64,000 bases of DNA, taken from assembly GCA_963820995.1 (NCBI GenBank), contig CAWGCL010000004.1, positions 682,001 through 746,000 of the forward strand, read 5' to 3'. The DNA is from JAGTVG01 sp963820995 (GTDB lineage Bacteria; Bacteroidota; Bacteroidia; Cytophagales; Cyclobacteriaceae). The notes beneath the pieces were generated by a model. That model did not search any database, had not been told where the DNA came from, and was given only the letters and a program-made list of their open reading frames with translations. Below, piece by piece: positions 36,933 through 46,950 of this stretch. Position 1 is the first letter of the stretch. Every line of letters begins with the position of its first letter. Both the position numbers and the translations under genes were made by a program.

Positions 36933-37634
36933 ATGGCGGTTTCTGATAATTTGGCTATAAGTGGATGCAAGACTTGTCTACAGCGATCCACGTGTTTTAA
37001 CATCCTTATACCTGAGGAATTGGACTTCATTAGCCAGCATAAGGAACAAATTATATTTCAAAGAGGAGAGACCATTTGTAAGCAGGGTGCTTTTGCCAAT
37101 TATGTATTGTATGTAGCAGAAGGCCTGGTCAAAACATATCTTGAAACAGCGAATGAAAAAATCATCAATCTAAGAATAGTAAAAAATTCGGAATTTGTAG
37201 GATTTTCATCATTGTGTGGGAAGAAGAATTATAATTATTCAGCTGTTGCATTAACAAAATCGAAGGTATGTCTCCTTGACAATGAAAGTTTTAAACAATT
37301 ATTGATGAAAAATGGACAATTCAGTGTGGAGATCATGCGGTTGTATTGTAGAAATGAAGAGCATATTTATAACAAGTTAAAAAGTATCGGGTACAAATAT
37401 ATGCTAGGTAGGCTGGCTGACACCCTCCTCTACCTCTGTCATCGGGAGTTTAGCGGGTATGATATTTTCGAATATATAAACCGAAAAGACATAGCTGATT
37501 TCTCATGTATTTCGAAAGAAAGTACGATTAAACTGCTTACTGACCTCAATCTAAACAAGATGATAAAATTAAAAGGACCAAGAATTGAAATACTGGATGA
37601 GCAAGGAATGCGAAATCTAAGTATCAAAGGATAG
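36933..37634 (+). CDS. FNR-like Crp/Fnr family transcriptional regulator
   Basis: 233 residues. Cyclic-nucleotide-binding-like domain (about 30-145) followed by a winged helix-turn-helix (RKDIADFSCISKESTIKLLTDL, residues ~185-205). The N-terminus has cysteines at 12, 15 and 21 (C-x2-C-x5-C, the spacing of E. coli FNR 20/23/29). A fourth cysteine at 113 (SKVCLLD) aligns with FNR Cys122, so an oxygen-labile [4Fe-4S] cluster is plausible. That is inference. No target sites were assigned. Confidence 0.85.
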   Translation: MAVSDNLAISGCKTCLQRSTCFNILIPEELDFISQHKEQIIFQRGETICKQGAFANYVLYVAEGLVKTYLETANEKIINLRIVKNSEFVGFSSLCGKKNYNYSAVALTKSKVCLLDNESFKQLLMKNGQFSVEIMRLYCRNEEHIYNKLKSIGYKYMLGRLADTLLYLCHREFSGYDIFEYINRKDIADFSCISKESTIKLLTDLNLNKMIKLKGPRIEILDEQGMRNLSIKG

Positions 37635-37775
37635 TTAGTTGTTGTTGTATTGTAACTTTATCATTAATGCATTCAAAAATCAAATTCACACATGAAAACA
37701 GATCAGGATTGCTAAAAGTATTTCCAGCTATACTTATCTTAATTTGAGGTTGAAAAATAAATAAATCCATTGATT

Positions 37776-39234
37776 TTATTCCTTGCGAGGTTCGAAAGCT
37801 TCAAATGGATATTCATCAGGTAAGATTGTTACCCCGGAAGTCAATTTCAGCGGAAGTTTACTGTCTTGCTCATAAGTTAGTTCTACAAAATAAGCTTTCC
37901 ACCCCATATTCGGAACAGCAAGGTCGATTTCATAATTACTATCAGTCCGAATTGTTAGTGTGCTGTCCGTCCAAGCTTTCCCGATCACATCAATTCTGAA
38001 ATCACGTGGTGTTTCCTTTGAAATAGCCTTCCATAGTTTGATTCCGCTAGGAGGATTAATTGGGTCTGTTGTAATATATATCTTTGATCCATTCATTCTC
38101 CAATTAAATTTAGGTCTCTCACTTTTCGATAGGATATACTGGTAATATGAGATCAGGGTATTCCAAAGCATCGCTCTCTTTAAGTGAGTGCCCGGTATTT
38201 GGAACATATCGTATATACTTTTCCCCGCTCAAGTCATCCCAGTAAAATTTCCAACTGTCAGGTTGAAAGAATTGGTCACCGCTCGCATTAATCAGGAGTT
38301 TCGGTATATCGAAACGGTCAATATAGGAGTAAGGTTCAGTAATTTCCAGCATTCTCTTAAATTCGGGAGTATGCATCCAATCCATGATACCCTCATCCAC
38401 ATAATTACCTACAGCTGGTGCCCAGAAACCATAGTTACGCCAATGATGGTCAAATGAAGGAACGACGTTCAGTAAATCAATGACTATCGGTACTATGGCA
38501 ATAACTCTATCATCAACAGCGGCAGTAGTCCATGTGGTCCATCCTCTTTTTGATGCCCCGGAAACCAGATATTGATCCAGTGGTTCATTCATTTCTGTTG
38601 AAACCAATTCTGAAACCGCATCCATGGCTCTTACAACCGCTTTAGTCATGGGTAACCTGGCCAACCAAATGGCGTCTTCATCCTTAGCACCTCCCTCCAG
38701 AAATTTGCGCCATCCATAGGCGATCAGTTCGTCCTCAAACCTTGGGCCATACGGATCATGTTTGAAAGTAACCGCCTGGTTGGGGATGTTGTGAATTTCC
38801 GCTGTAATAGAATTTGTTAGTAAAGCAGATTGCAATATTATATCACCCGGTTCTTCGGGTAGTTCATCGTCTTTTGCACCTCCACCAATCCACATCATGC
38901 CTGTTGAATGTTTCACTGAATCTGGTATGACCACACTTACCCAGTGCCACCATTCCGGTTCATCCACTTCCTCTTCAGTGAGCCAATGCTGCGAAATCAT
39001 TTTCAGCACATAAAACGTATATCCTTCTTTCTTTCCCTGATAGGCTATCTCAAAGTGATAATTTGGATCTGGTTTATAGACATATTGATCAAGAAGGCTT
39101 TCTTTTATTTTACTTACTTCCCGATCAGGGGCTTTAGTATCGTGGCAGACTGACAAGCTAAGAAGTATAGAAATACCCCAAACGAAGCTTAACCTTTTAT
39201 AAAAAACCATATTATTAGAACGCATTATCTTCAT
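37776..39234 (-). CDS. PhoPQ-activated pathogenicity-related (PqaA) family protein, frameshifted
   Basis: Alpha/beta-hydrolase-like exported protein. The 5' frame (38119-39234) has a signal-like N-terminus (residues ~10-30), QHWLTEEEVDEPEWWHW, the nucleophile region VSGASKRGWTTW (Ser228) and LLINASGDQFFQPDSWKFYW, then NTGHSLKESDALE before running out of frame. The 3' frame (37776-38207) supplies the normal continuation NTLISYYQYILSKSERPKFNW and a beta-rich C-terminal domain ending FEAFEPRKE. The break is near 38158-38168; the span is 3n+1, equal to one extra base. Substrate of the family is not established. Confidence 0.85.
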
Positions 39235-39420
39235 GTATTATGTTTCACGGTATCAATAGCTTCAATCCAAACACAGCTGTTTTCGATATGAAAGTAAATA
39301 AATTGTTTCATCGAATAAAGCTGAATAATAAAAATATCATATCTTTTTTATTCTTTAAAATCAGATTCCAACGGATTTACCTTATTTAAGGTCTTTCTTT
39401 ATAAGTTAAGACTTTTCAAT

Positions 39421-39909
39421 ATGGATAGATTTTATAATTACCTGTTATCGATTTTAATTCTGTCACTGTTTTTCTCCTGCAGTGATGAAGAAATGGCAGA
39501 TCCAGCAGAATATCTCATCTTCGGACATTTTTATGGATTTTGTCTTGGAGACCAGTGTATACAAATTTACAAGCTGACGGAAAACAGGTTATTTATAGAT
39601 ACGAACCAAGACTATCCAAAGCACAATGAATTTTACGATGCTTCATTTTTAGAACTGGATAACAATTATTATGAACCGGTAAAAGATCTTCTGGATTATT
39701 TTCCAACCCGCATCTTAAGCGAATCAGATACGGTTTTTGGTTGTCCGGACTGCGCGGATGGAGGTGGGTTGTACATTGAATACAAGACAAAAGATATCCG
39801 CAGGTATTGGATCATCGACCAGAACAAAAGGAACGTAGCAGCCTATTTACATGAATTTATGGATCAAGTAAATGAAAAGATTAGGGCAATCAACTCGATA
39901 AACAATTAG
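39421..39909 (+). CDS. Hypothetical lipoprotein
   Basis: 162 residues. A signal sequence with lipobox LFFSC (Cys20) is followed by acidic residues (SDEEMAD), which in this phylum can act as a surface-export signal. The mature part is mixed alpha/beta, with cysteines in FCLGDQC and FGCPDCADGGG. No family recognised. Monocistronic, between the PqaA-like gene and the tRNA. Confidence 0.7.
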   Translation: MDRFYNYLLSILILSLFFSCSDEEMADPAEYLIFGHFYGFCLGDQCIQIYKLTENRLFIDTNQDYPKHNEFYDASFLELDNNYYEPVKDLLDYFPTRILSESDTVFGCPDCADGGGLYIEYKTKDIRRYWIIDQNKRNVAAYLHEFMDQVNEKIRAINSINN

Positions 39910-39989
39910 TAAAAATTAGATTTAGGGGCAAGCTTTTTCTTTCGTGATGCTTGTTTAAATAAAACCCAGAGGATGGTCGAGAAATTAAC

Positions 39990-40074
39990 TGGTGCGTTCG
40001 GGGGGAGTCGAACCCCCACACCCGAAGGCACTGCCTCCTGAAGACAGCGTGTCTACCTGTTTCACCACGAACGC
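39990..40074 (-). tRNA. tRNA-Leu (anticodon CAG)
   Basis: Reads on the minus strand from GCGTTCG. Acceptor arms GCGTTCG/CGAACGC pair perfectly, followed by discriminator A and an encoded CCA. Anticodon stem CTGTC/GGCAG encloses loop TTCAGGA with anticodon CAG. The long variable arm (TGCCTTCGGGTG) marks a class II tRNA, and the T arm is GGGGG TTCGACT CCCCC. It decodes CTG. Confidence 0.95.
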
Positions 40075-40126
40075 AAAAAAATTACCCCGCTAAATTAACA
40101 AATTATTTAATACCAAAGTAAAATAT

Positions 40127-40708
40127 TTATACCAGATCGCAAGCTTCGGCCGGCATCCAGTGCGCATCTTTTCCTTCCCACTTCACATTACACCCAATTG
40201 GATTTGTCACAGGCACAGATATAGCCTTTCCGGAAGTCAGTTTATCAAGAGCATCTTCCAGGTCATTCACAGTCATTTTGCTGGTGTCTCTCGGGCTGTC
40301 TACACCCCTTCCGGTATAGACCAGTTTCCTCTCCTGATCGAACACGTAAAAATGCGGTGTGCGCAATGCTCCATATTTCAAGGCGATCTCCTGTGTACTG
40401 TCATAAAGATATTTCCAGGGAAAATTTTGTTCGTCCATCCTCTTGATCATATGATCAAAATCATCCTCCGGGTAAGTATTTGGACTGTTGCTGTTTATGC
40501 CTACAAAAACCACTCCTTTATCAGCAAATTTTATGGCCGTTGCCCTGGTTACTTCATCAGAGCCCAATACATATGGACAATGATTGCAGGTAAAGAAAAT
40601 GACAAGATATTCAGCATCGCTGAAGCTGGATAGCGAATAATTCTTTCCATCCGTTGATTTCAGGTTGAATCCAGGGGCTTTTTCGCCAATTTGTAAAGTG
40701 AAAGACAT
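40127..40708 (-). CDS. Thioredoxin-fold protein (AhpC/TSA-like)
   Basis: 193 residues, no signal peptide, so cytoplasmic. Thioredoxin fold with the redox motif CNHC (Cys41/Cys44) in FFTCNHCPYVLGS, cis-proline region LRTPHFYVFD, and a C-terminal tail with two more cysteines (IGCNVKWEGKDAHW, EACDLV) typical of this subgroup. Likely a thiol-disulfide oxidoreductase or peroxiredoxin-like enzyme; substrate unknown. Confidence 0.88.
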   Translation of the reverse strand: MSFTLQIGEKAPGFNLKSTDGKNYSLSSFSDAEYLVIFFTCNHCPYVLGSDEVTRATAIKFADKGVVFVGINSNSPNTYPEDDFDHMIKRMDEQNFPWKYLYDSTQEIALKYGALRTPHFYVFDQERKLVYTGRGVDSPRDTSKMTVNDLEDALDKLTSGKAISVPVTNPIGCNVKWEGKDAHWMPAEACDLV

Positions 40709-40843
40709 AATTGTTTATTTAATTTAGTATTGTAAAATTAGTAAATTCATTCCTAATGTTTCAGTCTTCCTACATTCTGAATTAAATATCATTTTTCGGG
40801 TTTATTGTATATCATTGCATTGAAAAAAGCCTGATATAGTGTT

Positions 40844-42541
40844 ATGAAGTTTATAAAATATACATATCCAATCCTGATCTTAACATTTCTGTTCATATCC
40901 TGTGTTGAAAAGCAGACAGCCGATCTGGTGATTGTCAACGGTAAAATACATACGGTTGATGAAAAGAACAGCATTGTGGAGGCCCTTGCCGTAAAGGATG
41001 GAAAGATCCTGGATACTGGTTCCAGCACACAAATCAAATCTTACATTGGGGAAGAGACGAAAACGGTCGATCTAAATGGCAGGCTAATGACTCCCGGATT
41101 AATTGAAGGTCATGGACATTTTATGGGAATGGGATATAGCCTGATGTCGCTGAACCTTATGGGAACTTCAAGTTATGAAGAGGTGGTTGAAAAAGTCAGG
41201 GAGGCAGTTGCTGAAGCAGAACCAGGTGAATGGATCCTTGGGAGGGGATGGCATCAAAGCAAATGGGAGGAGATATCAGGGGATGAAGTTAAAGGATTTC
41301 CAACGCATCAAATGCTGAGTGAAGCATCACCCGATAATCCTGTAGTATTGCGCCATGCAAGTGGTCATGCATTGCTGGCGAATGCAAAAGCCATGGAAAT
41401 AGCAAATATTACTTCCGCAACTGATTTTGATGAAGGTGGAGAAGTCATTAAAGATCAGAATGGTAATCCTACCGGGATATTCAATGAATCAGCAATGGGA
41501 CTGATCGGGCGATTCATTCCAGAGAATAATGAAGAAAGTGATAGAAAAGCTTTCAAACTTGCGAGCAGAAATTGTCTTGAAAATGGTATTACCTCATTTC
41601 ATGATGCCGGGGAAGGTGCCCGTACTATAAACCTGATGAAAAAGATTTTAGATGAAGAAGGATTTTCTACCAGGCTATATATTATGTTATCCGGAGGAAA
41701 CAGGGACCTGTTGGACACCTACTTTTCAATAGGGCCTGAGATAGGATTAGGGAATAATTTTTTAACTATCCGGTCGATCAAACTATTTATTGATGGCGCA
41801 CTGGGATCACGGGGTGCCTGGTTGATAGAACCATATACGGATATGCCAGGACATTATGGACATGCTGTAAGTGAACTATCATATCTGCAGGAAGTAAGCG
41901 ATCAGGCCATTCAAAAGGGATTTCAGGTCTGTACACATGCTATTGGAGACCGGGGGAATAAAGAAGTACTAGACATCTATGAAAGAGCATATATTGAAAA
42001 TCCAGAATATAAGGATCCCCGTTTCCGGATAGAACATGCCCAACATCTTACAGAATCTGACATACCAAGATTTGCCAATCTCGGGATCATACCTGCCATG
42101 CAGGCTATTCATATGTCATCAGACAGACCCTGGGCCATTGACAGACTTGGAGAAGAAAGGATCCTTGAAGGAGCTTATGTCTGGCAGAAATTATTACAGA
42201 CCGGTGCCCGAATTGTAAACGGAACGGATGTGCCTGTAGAACCTCTATCCCCCGTTCAGTGTTTTTATGCCTCAGTATCCAGAAAAACACTCCAGGGTTT
42301 ACCTCCGGGTGGATATGAACCAGACCAGAAAATGAGCAGGGATGAAGCTTTGAGATCATATACACTAGATGCGGCGTATGGAGCTTTTGAAGAAAAAATT
42401 AAAGGCTCTATTGAGCCTGGAAAACTTGCGGATTTTACTGTTTTTTCTAAAGATATTATGACCATACCCGAAGAAGATATTCTTTCTGCTGAGATAGATA
42501 TGACCATTGTAGACGGTAAAATTCTTTTTGAACGCCAGTAG
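40844..42541 (+). CDS. Amidohydrolase family lipoprotein (YtcJ-like)
   Basis: 565 residues. A lipoprotein signal with LFISC (Cys20) places it in the envelope. Amidohydrolase_3 domain: NGKIHTVD at the N-terminus, metal-site GHGHFMG, the long insert domain, CTHAIGDRGN, RIEHAQHL and VNGTDVPVEPLSP. The C-terminal composite beta domain has GSIEPGKLADFTVFSKDI. Hydrolyses an amide or related bond in an unknown substrate. Monocistronic. Confidence 0.88.
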   Translation: MKFIKYTYPILILTFLFISCVEKQTADLVIVNGKIHTVDEKNSIVEALAVKDGKILDTGSSTQIKSYIGEETKTVDLNGRLMTPGLIEGHGHFMGMGYSLMSLNLMGTSSYEEVVEKVREAVAEAEPGEWILGRGWHQSKWEEISGDEVKGFPTHQMLSEASPDNPVVLRHASGHALLANAKAMEIANITSATDFDEGGEVIKDQNGNPTGIFNESAMGLIGRFIPENNEESDRKAFKLASRNCLENGITSFHDAGEGARTINLMKKILDEEGFSTRLYIMLSGGNRDLLDTYFSIGPEIGLGNNFLTIRSIKLFIDGALGSRGAWLIEPYTDMPGHYGHAVSELSYLQEVSDQAIQKGFQVCTHAIGDRGNKEVLDIYERAYIENPEYKDPRFRIEHAQHLTESDIPRFANLGIIPAMQAIHMSSDRPWAIDRLGEERILEGAYVWQKLLQTGARIVNGTDVPVEPLSPVQCFYASVSRKTLQGLPPGGYEPDQKMSRDEALRSYTLDAAYGAFEEKIKGSIEPGKLADFTVFSKDIMTIPEEDILSAEIDMTIVDGKILFERQ

Positions 42542-42816
42542 ATTTTTATCGCTATATATGAAACCCGAGTTAAAAATAAACGTACGATATTTATAGGAAT
42601 TTACATATTCCGTAAATTATTAATTTATTTGTCAATCCTTGGTATGGGTGTAGACAAATCAAACGATAACAAGTTCACAGTTATTTATTAAAGGAAATAC
42701 TTCTAATCAACAGATTACGTTTTTATCAATCGGAATCGATTTTTAAATTTTTATGAACTCGAATAAGGGTATTTGGCATATTGTTTGTCATAACTATGTA
42801 AACAGGAAAAATAGCC
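42542..42816. other. Intergenic spacer without evident genes
   Basis: About 275 AT-rich bases after the amidohydrolase gene. I see no terminator with a long stem, no ORF with family features and no repeat. Confidence 0.4.
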
Positions 42817-43002
42817 ATGAGAAATAGTTATTATTATAAGTCGAAAAAGTATCTCAGCAGAAACGGACATTTCACCTCTAGAGATCCTGAAAACCAGAAT
42901 TTTGACAATTTGGATGCATTTCACGATTTTACCAATATCCAGGTCATTAACCAGTACAGGAAGATCGGGGAAGAGATCATGACAAGGAATTTCTGGAAAT
43001 AA
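42817..43002 (+). CDS. Small basic hypothetical protein
   Basis: 61 residues, no membrane segment or signal, many Tyr, Asn, Lys and Arg (SYYYKSKKYLSRNGHF). No family recognised. It lies between convergent genes and could be a chance ORF; composition looks soluble and plausible but proves nothing. Confidence 0.3.
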   Translation: MRNSYYYKSKKYLSRNGHFTSRDPENQNFDNLDAFHDFTNIQVINQYRKIGEEIMTRNFWK

Positions 43003-43094
43003 ACAGATAAAAAAACTAAGATTGGATTTCCAATTGTATAAAGGGTGATACCAATTGGTGATAAAGTATCATTGTTGAATTGAAGATAAATTCT

Positions 43095-43922
43095 TCAATC
43101 ACTAAATTTAGCCCGTTTCAGGATCTCATCCATATCTACTTCCAATCCATTGTAATAGGCATATTCGCGGTAGCTTTCAACAATTTGAAGTGCGATTTCA
43201 TATTCCGTAGCCCGGAGTATAAATCCCCTGGAAGGTTTAAATTCCTGAATAAAGTTCTCAAGTTCCTGTCCTTCCAGATCTGTAATCCTGTTAACCAGTT
43301 TAAAATTATATTTTTCTTCTGAAGTCTTTCTCTGGACTAGTTCAGCTTCTTCCTGCATTTTAAGCATACGTTCTTCTTCAAGGATCTTTTTCAGTTTCTT
43401 TTCCTGCTTTGCACGGTCATTAAATAAATTCGCGAAGGCTGTGATGTAGCCACCTCCGCCATTAGGCAGTACATTCCAATAAGATGCCCCTGGCGCGCCT
43501 TTATTGTTTCCTATCCTTATAGTATCCCTGTGAATATCCTTAAGATAAAAACCCTTCATAGGATCATTGGCATAAAAATCCATGCTTTCCAGTAAATATG
43601 CTTTTGGCTCCAGCTTAATGACCTGGTAAGAATTATTCTTTATAGAATCATTTAGTAGCATAAAGAAATCGCTGTATCCTACAGCGGTGAACTTAATGGA
43701 ATCTCCACGATTGGTCGCGAAGGAAAAATTTCCATTATCATCAGCTGAAGTTCCGGTATTTAAACTAATATCAATAATATGAACAAAGGGGATTCTTTCA
43801 CTCGATTTGGCATCATAAATGACACCATTAATTTTAATTTTCTCATTTGAAGTTAAATCCTGGGCATTTACCAAAAGGGGTAAATATAAGATAATTGCAA
43901 TATGTAGAATTCTTTTCCTCAC
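43095..43922 (-). CDS. Carboxypeptidase-regulatory-like domain protein, exported
   Basis: 275 residues. A signal peptide (about 1-20, ending LVNAQ) is followed by a CarboxypepD_reg-type beta sandwich (INGVIYDAKSSERIPFVHIID..NTGTSADDNGNFSF, then DSIKFTAVGYSDF), the module often found before TonB receptors. A helical, charged C-terminal half (RAKQEKKLKKILEEERMLKMQEEAELV) is probably coiled coil. Function unknown. Confidence 0.8.
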   Translation of the reverse strand: MRKRILHIAIILYLPLLVNAQDLTSNEKIKINGVIYDAKSSERIPFVHIIDISLNTGTSADDNGNFSFATNRGDSIKFTAVGYSDFFMLLNDSIKNNSYQVIKLEPKAYLLESMDFYANDPMKGFYLKDIHRDTIRIGNNKGAPGASYWNVLPNGGGGYITAFANLFNDRAKQEKKLKKILEEERMLKMQEEAELVQRKTSEEKYNFKLVNRITDLEGQELENFIQEFKPSRGFILRATEYEIALQIVESYREYAYYNGLEVDMDEILKRAKFSD

Positions 43923-43981
43923 CTTATTTCTTAACGAATATTCCCAACGCTCTGACTTAAATTTAACGATTTATTTATTGT

Positions 43982-44677
43982 CTATATGCTTAATGCGTAA
44001 TTAACTGCAGATTTGGCATGAATATCGGTAGTGTCTACTACCGGAATATCACAATGATCTTGTTTTATGATAAGGGGTATCTCCGTACACCCCAAAATAA
44101 TGGCTTCAATACCCTTTGATTGCATATCTTGTATTATCGATAATATCCTGTTTCTGGAATCACTATTTATAATTCCTTTAACCAATTCATTGTATATGAT
44201 TTGATTAAGAACCTCGATGTCATCCTCATCAGGCAAGTACGTCTCTATTCCAAATTTATCTTTCAGTCTATCTGTATAGGTATCTGAGTGCATTAAAAAT
44301 TTTGTCCCAAGCAATCCGACACTTTTTAAATTACCCTGTACGAGGAAATCCCCAGCGGCGTCAGCTATATGAAGCAAAGGAATATTTACTTGTTTTTCAA
44401 TATGACCGGCACATTCGTGCATGGTATTGGAACAGATTAACAGACAATCAGCTCCAGCATCTTTCAATCTTTTCCCTGCATTTGCCATAAGATCATTCAG
44501 CCTATTCCAATCGGAATTGTTCTGCAGCAATTCAATATCTTCAAAATCAAATGAATACATCAATATACTTGCTGAATGGTTCTTCCCTAAGCGTGCATTT
44601 ATTTCAGTATTTATTGTGTGATAATAGGTTTGTGTGGATTGCCAGCTTAATCCTCCGATCAGTCCGATTGTTCTCAT
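43982..44677 (-). CDS. Aspartate/glutamate racemase family protein
   Basis: 231 residues from the ATG MRTIGLIGGLSWQST; an upstream in-frame ATG would add 43 residues unlike the family. Cofactor-independent amino acid racemase with the two catalytic cysteine motifs CSNTMH and LGCTEIPL. Similar to YgeA/RacX-like broad-specificity racemases; exact substrate uncertain. Divergent from glgB, whose candidate promoter lies at the start of this gene. Confidence 0.9.
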   Translation of the reverse strand: MRTIGLIGGLSWQSTQTYYHTINTEINARLGKNHSASILMYSFDFEDIELLQNNSDWNRLNDLMANAGKRLKDAGADCLLICSNTMHECAGHIEKQVNIPLLHIADAAGDFLVQGNLKSVGLLGTKFLMHSDTYTDRLKDKFGIETYLPDEDDIEVLNQIIYNELVKGIINSDSRNRILSIIQDMQSKGIEAIILGCTEIPLIIKQDHCDIPVVDTTDIHAKSAVNYALSI

Positions 44678-44695
44678 ATTTATGAAATAACTTTG
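44668..44695 (+). promoter_or_regulatory. Candidate promoter for glgB
   Basis: TAACTTTG (44688-44695) fits TAnnTTTG; a weak TTG at 44668-44670 lies 17 bases upstream. It would give a leader of about 80 bases before the glgB ATG. Confidence 0.4.
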
Positions 44696-44783
44696 GTGCA
44701 AAGAAAATAAAAATAAATTGTCTTCCCTTAGTGATTGGGAAATATCAATAGGATTGTTATTTTCATTTTTCAAATTAAAAGAT

Positions 44784-46799
44784 ATGAACAAAAAGAATAT
44801 TCCCATCCTTGTAAAAGACGATCCCTGGTTAGAACCTTATACAGAAGAGATCGCTGACCGTATCGACAGATTTAACGATCTGGTGAAGTCTATAGAAGAA
44901 GAAGCTGGTTCCTTGCAGGCATTCTCAAATGCCTATACCTATATGGGTATAAATTATGATAAGAAGAAGAAGGGATGGTGGTATAGAGAGTGGGCACCAG
45001 CAGCCAGGTCATTGAGTCTTATTGGTGATTTTAACCATTGGGACAGGGATGCCCATCAATTATCTAAGAACGATCAGGGAATCTGGGAAGCCTTTATTGA
45101 TGGGGATACTTTGAAGCATGGTGATAAGGTTAAGGTGCATGTAGTCGCAGAAAATTCGGAAAGGGACAGGATTCCGGCATACATCAAGCGTACTGTCCAG
45201 GATCCTGAAAGTCATGATTTTTCAGGCCAGGTATGGGAACCGGATGTCGAGTTTAAATGGACAGACAAAGGATTCAAACTGGGACCAATCAACAAAGCGC
45301 CTATCATTTATGAGGCGCATATTGGTATGGCACAGGAAAAAGAAGGTGTAGGAACTTACCTGGAATTTGTTGAGGAGGTATTGCCGAGGATTAAGGATCT
45401 TGGATATAATGCGATACAATGTATGGCCATACAGGAGCATCCTTACTATGGTTCGTTCGGATATCATGTATCAAGTTTTTTCGCCCCCACAAGCCGTTTT
45501 GGGACCCCTGAAGACTTTAAACACCTGGTAAATGAAGCACATAAAATGGGAATTGCAGTGATTATTGACATCGTGCACTCTCATGCCGTAAAGAATATAG
45601 CTGAAGGGCTAAATGAATTTGACGGATCCGATGATCAGTATTTTCATCCCGGTGGCCGGGGCATACACAGTGCCTGGGATTCCAAATTGTTTAATTATGG
45701 GAAATGGGAGGTCAAACAATTTTTATTGTCAAATTTAGCCTACTGGCTGGAAGAATTTCATGTAGATGGATTCCGTTTTGATGGTGTTACCTCCATGATG
45801 TATTTCCATCATGGTGATTTTACCAGTTTTGATCATTATGATAAATATTTTGTTGACGGGGTGGAATGGGATGCTCTGTTATATCTGCAGCTGGCCAATG
45901 AACTTACACATAGGATCAAGAAGGATGCACTAAGCATCGCTGAAGATATGAGCGGTATGCCAGGACTTTGCAGAAGACAGAACGAAGGAGGCATAGGGTT
46001 TGATTTCAGATTGGGTATGGGAATTCCTGATTTCTGGATAAAATATCTGAAAGAGTTGAGTGATGAAGATTGGAACATCCATGAATTATGGCAAACAATG
46101 ATTAACCGACGCTGGAAGGAACGAACTATAGCTTACGCTGAATCGCACGACCAGGCCATCGTGGGGGACAAAACAGTAGCCTTCTGGTTGATGGATAAAG
46201 AAATGTATTTCCATATGCAGGTGAATGACGATAATTATATGATCGACAGGGGGATAGCACTTCATAAAATGATCCGCTTTTTTACCATAACGCTTGGCGG
46301 GGAAGGTTACCTGAACTTTATTGGGAATGAGTTTGGACATCCGGAGTGGATTGATTTTCCCCGGGAAGGGAACAATTGGAGCTATAAATATTGCAGAAGG
46401 CAATGGTCACTCGTAGATAATGAAAGTTTGAAATATAAGTTTCTAAATCAGTTTGACAAAGACATGATCAATCTGATCAAGGAACATGAAATTCTTGAAT
46501 CGCTTCCGGCTCGACAATTGAATATGGATAATATAAATAAAGCCATAATATTTGAACGGAATAATCTTATATTTTTATTTAATTTTCATCCTTCGCATTC
46601 AATCCCCGATTATCATTTCCATGCCCCTCTGGATGGCAATTATAAAGTAATATTAAATACGGACGAGGCAAAATATGGAGGATTTGAAAGGGTTGATATG
46701 AATATGGTTTATCCGGTAAAGAAAGATGATGGTTATCAGAAATTACGCATTTATCTGCCAAACCGGACAGCGCTTGTATTGGAAAGGCAGTCTGATTAG
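44784..46799 (+). CDS. glgB: 1,4-alpha-glucan branching enzyme (GH13, eukaryote-like type)
   Basis: 671 residues from the ATG MNKKNIPILVKD. Makes alpha-1,6 branches in glycogen. An N-terminal carbohydrate-binding module 48 region (WWYREWAPAARSLSLIGDFNHWDRD) precedes the GH13 barrel: region I DIVHSHA, region II GFRFDGVTSM (nucleophile Asp333), region III SIAEDMSGMPG (acid/base Glu387), region IV YAESHDQAIVGDKT (Asp456). FGHPEWIDFPREGNNWSYKYCRRQW and a beta C-terminal domain follow. The layout matches the GH13_8 group that includes eukaryotic branching enzymes. An in-frame start 22 codons earlier looks artefactual. Head of the glycogen block. Confidence 0.94.
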   Translation: MNKKNIPILVKDDPWLEPYTEEIADRIDRFNDLVKSIEEEAGSLQAFSNAYTYMGINYDKKKKGWWYREWAPAARSLSLIGDFNHWDRDAHQLSKNDQGIWEAFIDGDTLKHGDKVKVHVVAENSERDRIPAYIKRTVQDPESHDFSGQVWEPDVEFKWTDKGFKLGPINKAPIIYEAHIGMAQEKEGVGTYLEFVEEVLPRIKDLGYNAIQCMAIQEHPYYGSFGYHVSSFFAPTSRFGTPEDFKHLVNEAHKMGIAVIIDIVHSHAVKNIAEGLNEFDGSDDQYFHPGGRGIHSAWDSKLFNYGKWEVKQFLLSNLAYWLEEFHVDGFRFDGVTSMMYFHHGDFTSFDHYDKYFVDGVEWDALLYLQLANELTHRIKKDALSIAEDMSGMPGLCRRQNEGGIGFDFRLGMGIPDFWIKYLKELSDEDWNIHELWQTMINRRWKERTIAYAESHDQAIVGDKTVAFWLMDKEMYFHMQVNDDNYMIDRGIALHKMIRFFTITLGGEGYLNFIGNEFGHPEWIDFPREGNNWSYKYCRRQWSLVDNESLKYKFLNQFDKDMINLIKEHEILESLPARQLNMDNINKAIIFERNNLIFLFNFHPSHSIPDYHFHAPLDGNYKVILNTDEAKYGGFERVDMNMVYPVKKDDGYQKLRIYLPNRTALVLERQSD

Positions 46800-46950
46800 A
46801 TAAAAAGGAAATTCATGGATATAAGCGATTGTAATAAATCCCATTTCAGTGGATCTTAGTTTTTGGAACTTCCCTTTCTATGATCTCAATCTGCCTGTAA
46901 AAAAGAGGATAGGATGTAATTTGCTGGAGATCAGTAATCGAAACCAAAGG

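Noticed and set aside
37776..38207. Separate hypothetical gene downstream of the PqaA-like gene
   Set aside because: Its sequence is the direct continuation of the PqaA-like protein in another frame, so it is not an independent gene.
40160..40633. 157-codon plus-strand ORF opposite the thioredoxin-fold gene
   Set aside because: Shadow of a clear thioredoxin-family frame; the translated peptide has no recognisable domain.
44678..44806. N-terminal extension of the racemase
   Set aside because: The 43 extra residues are unlike the family, whose proteins start at the MRTIGLIGG strand, and they overlap the glgB promoter and start.
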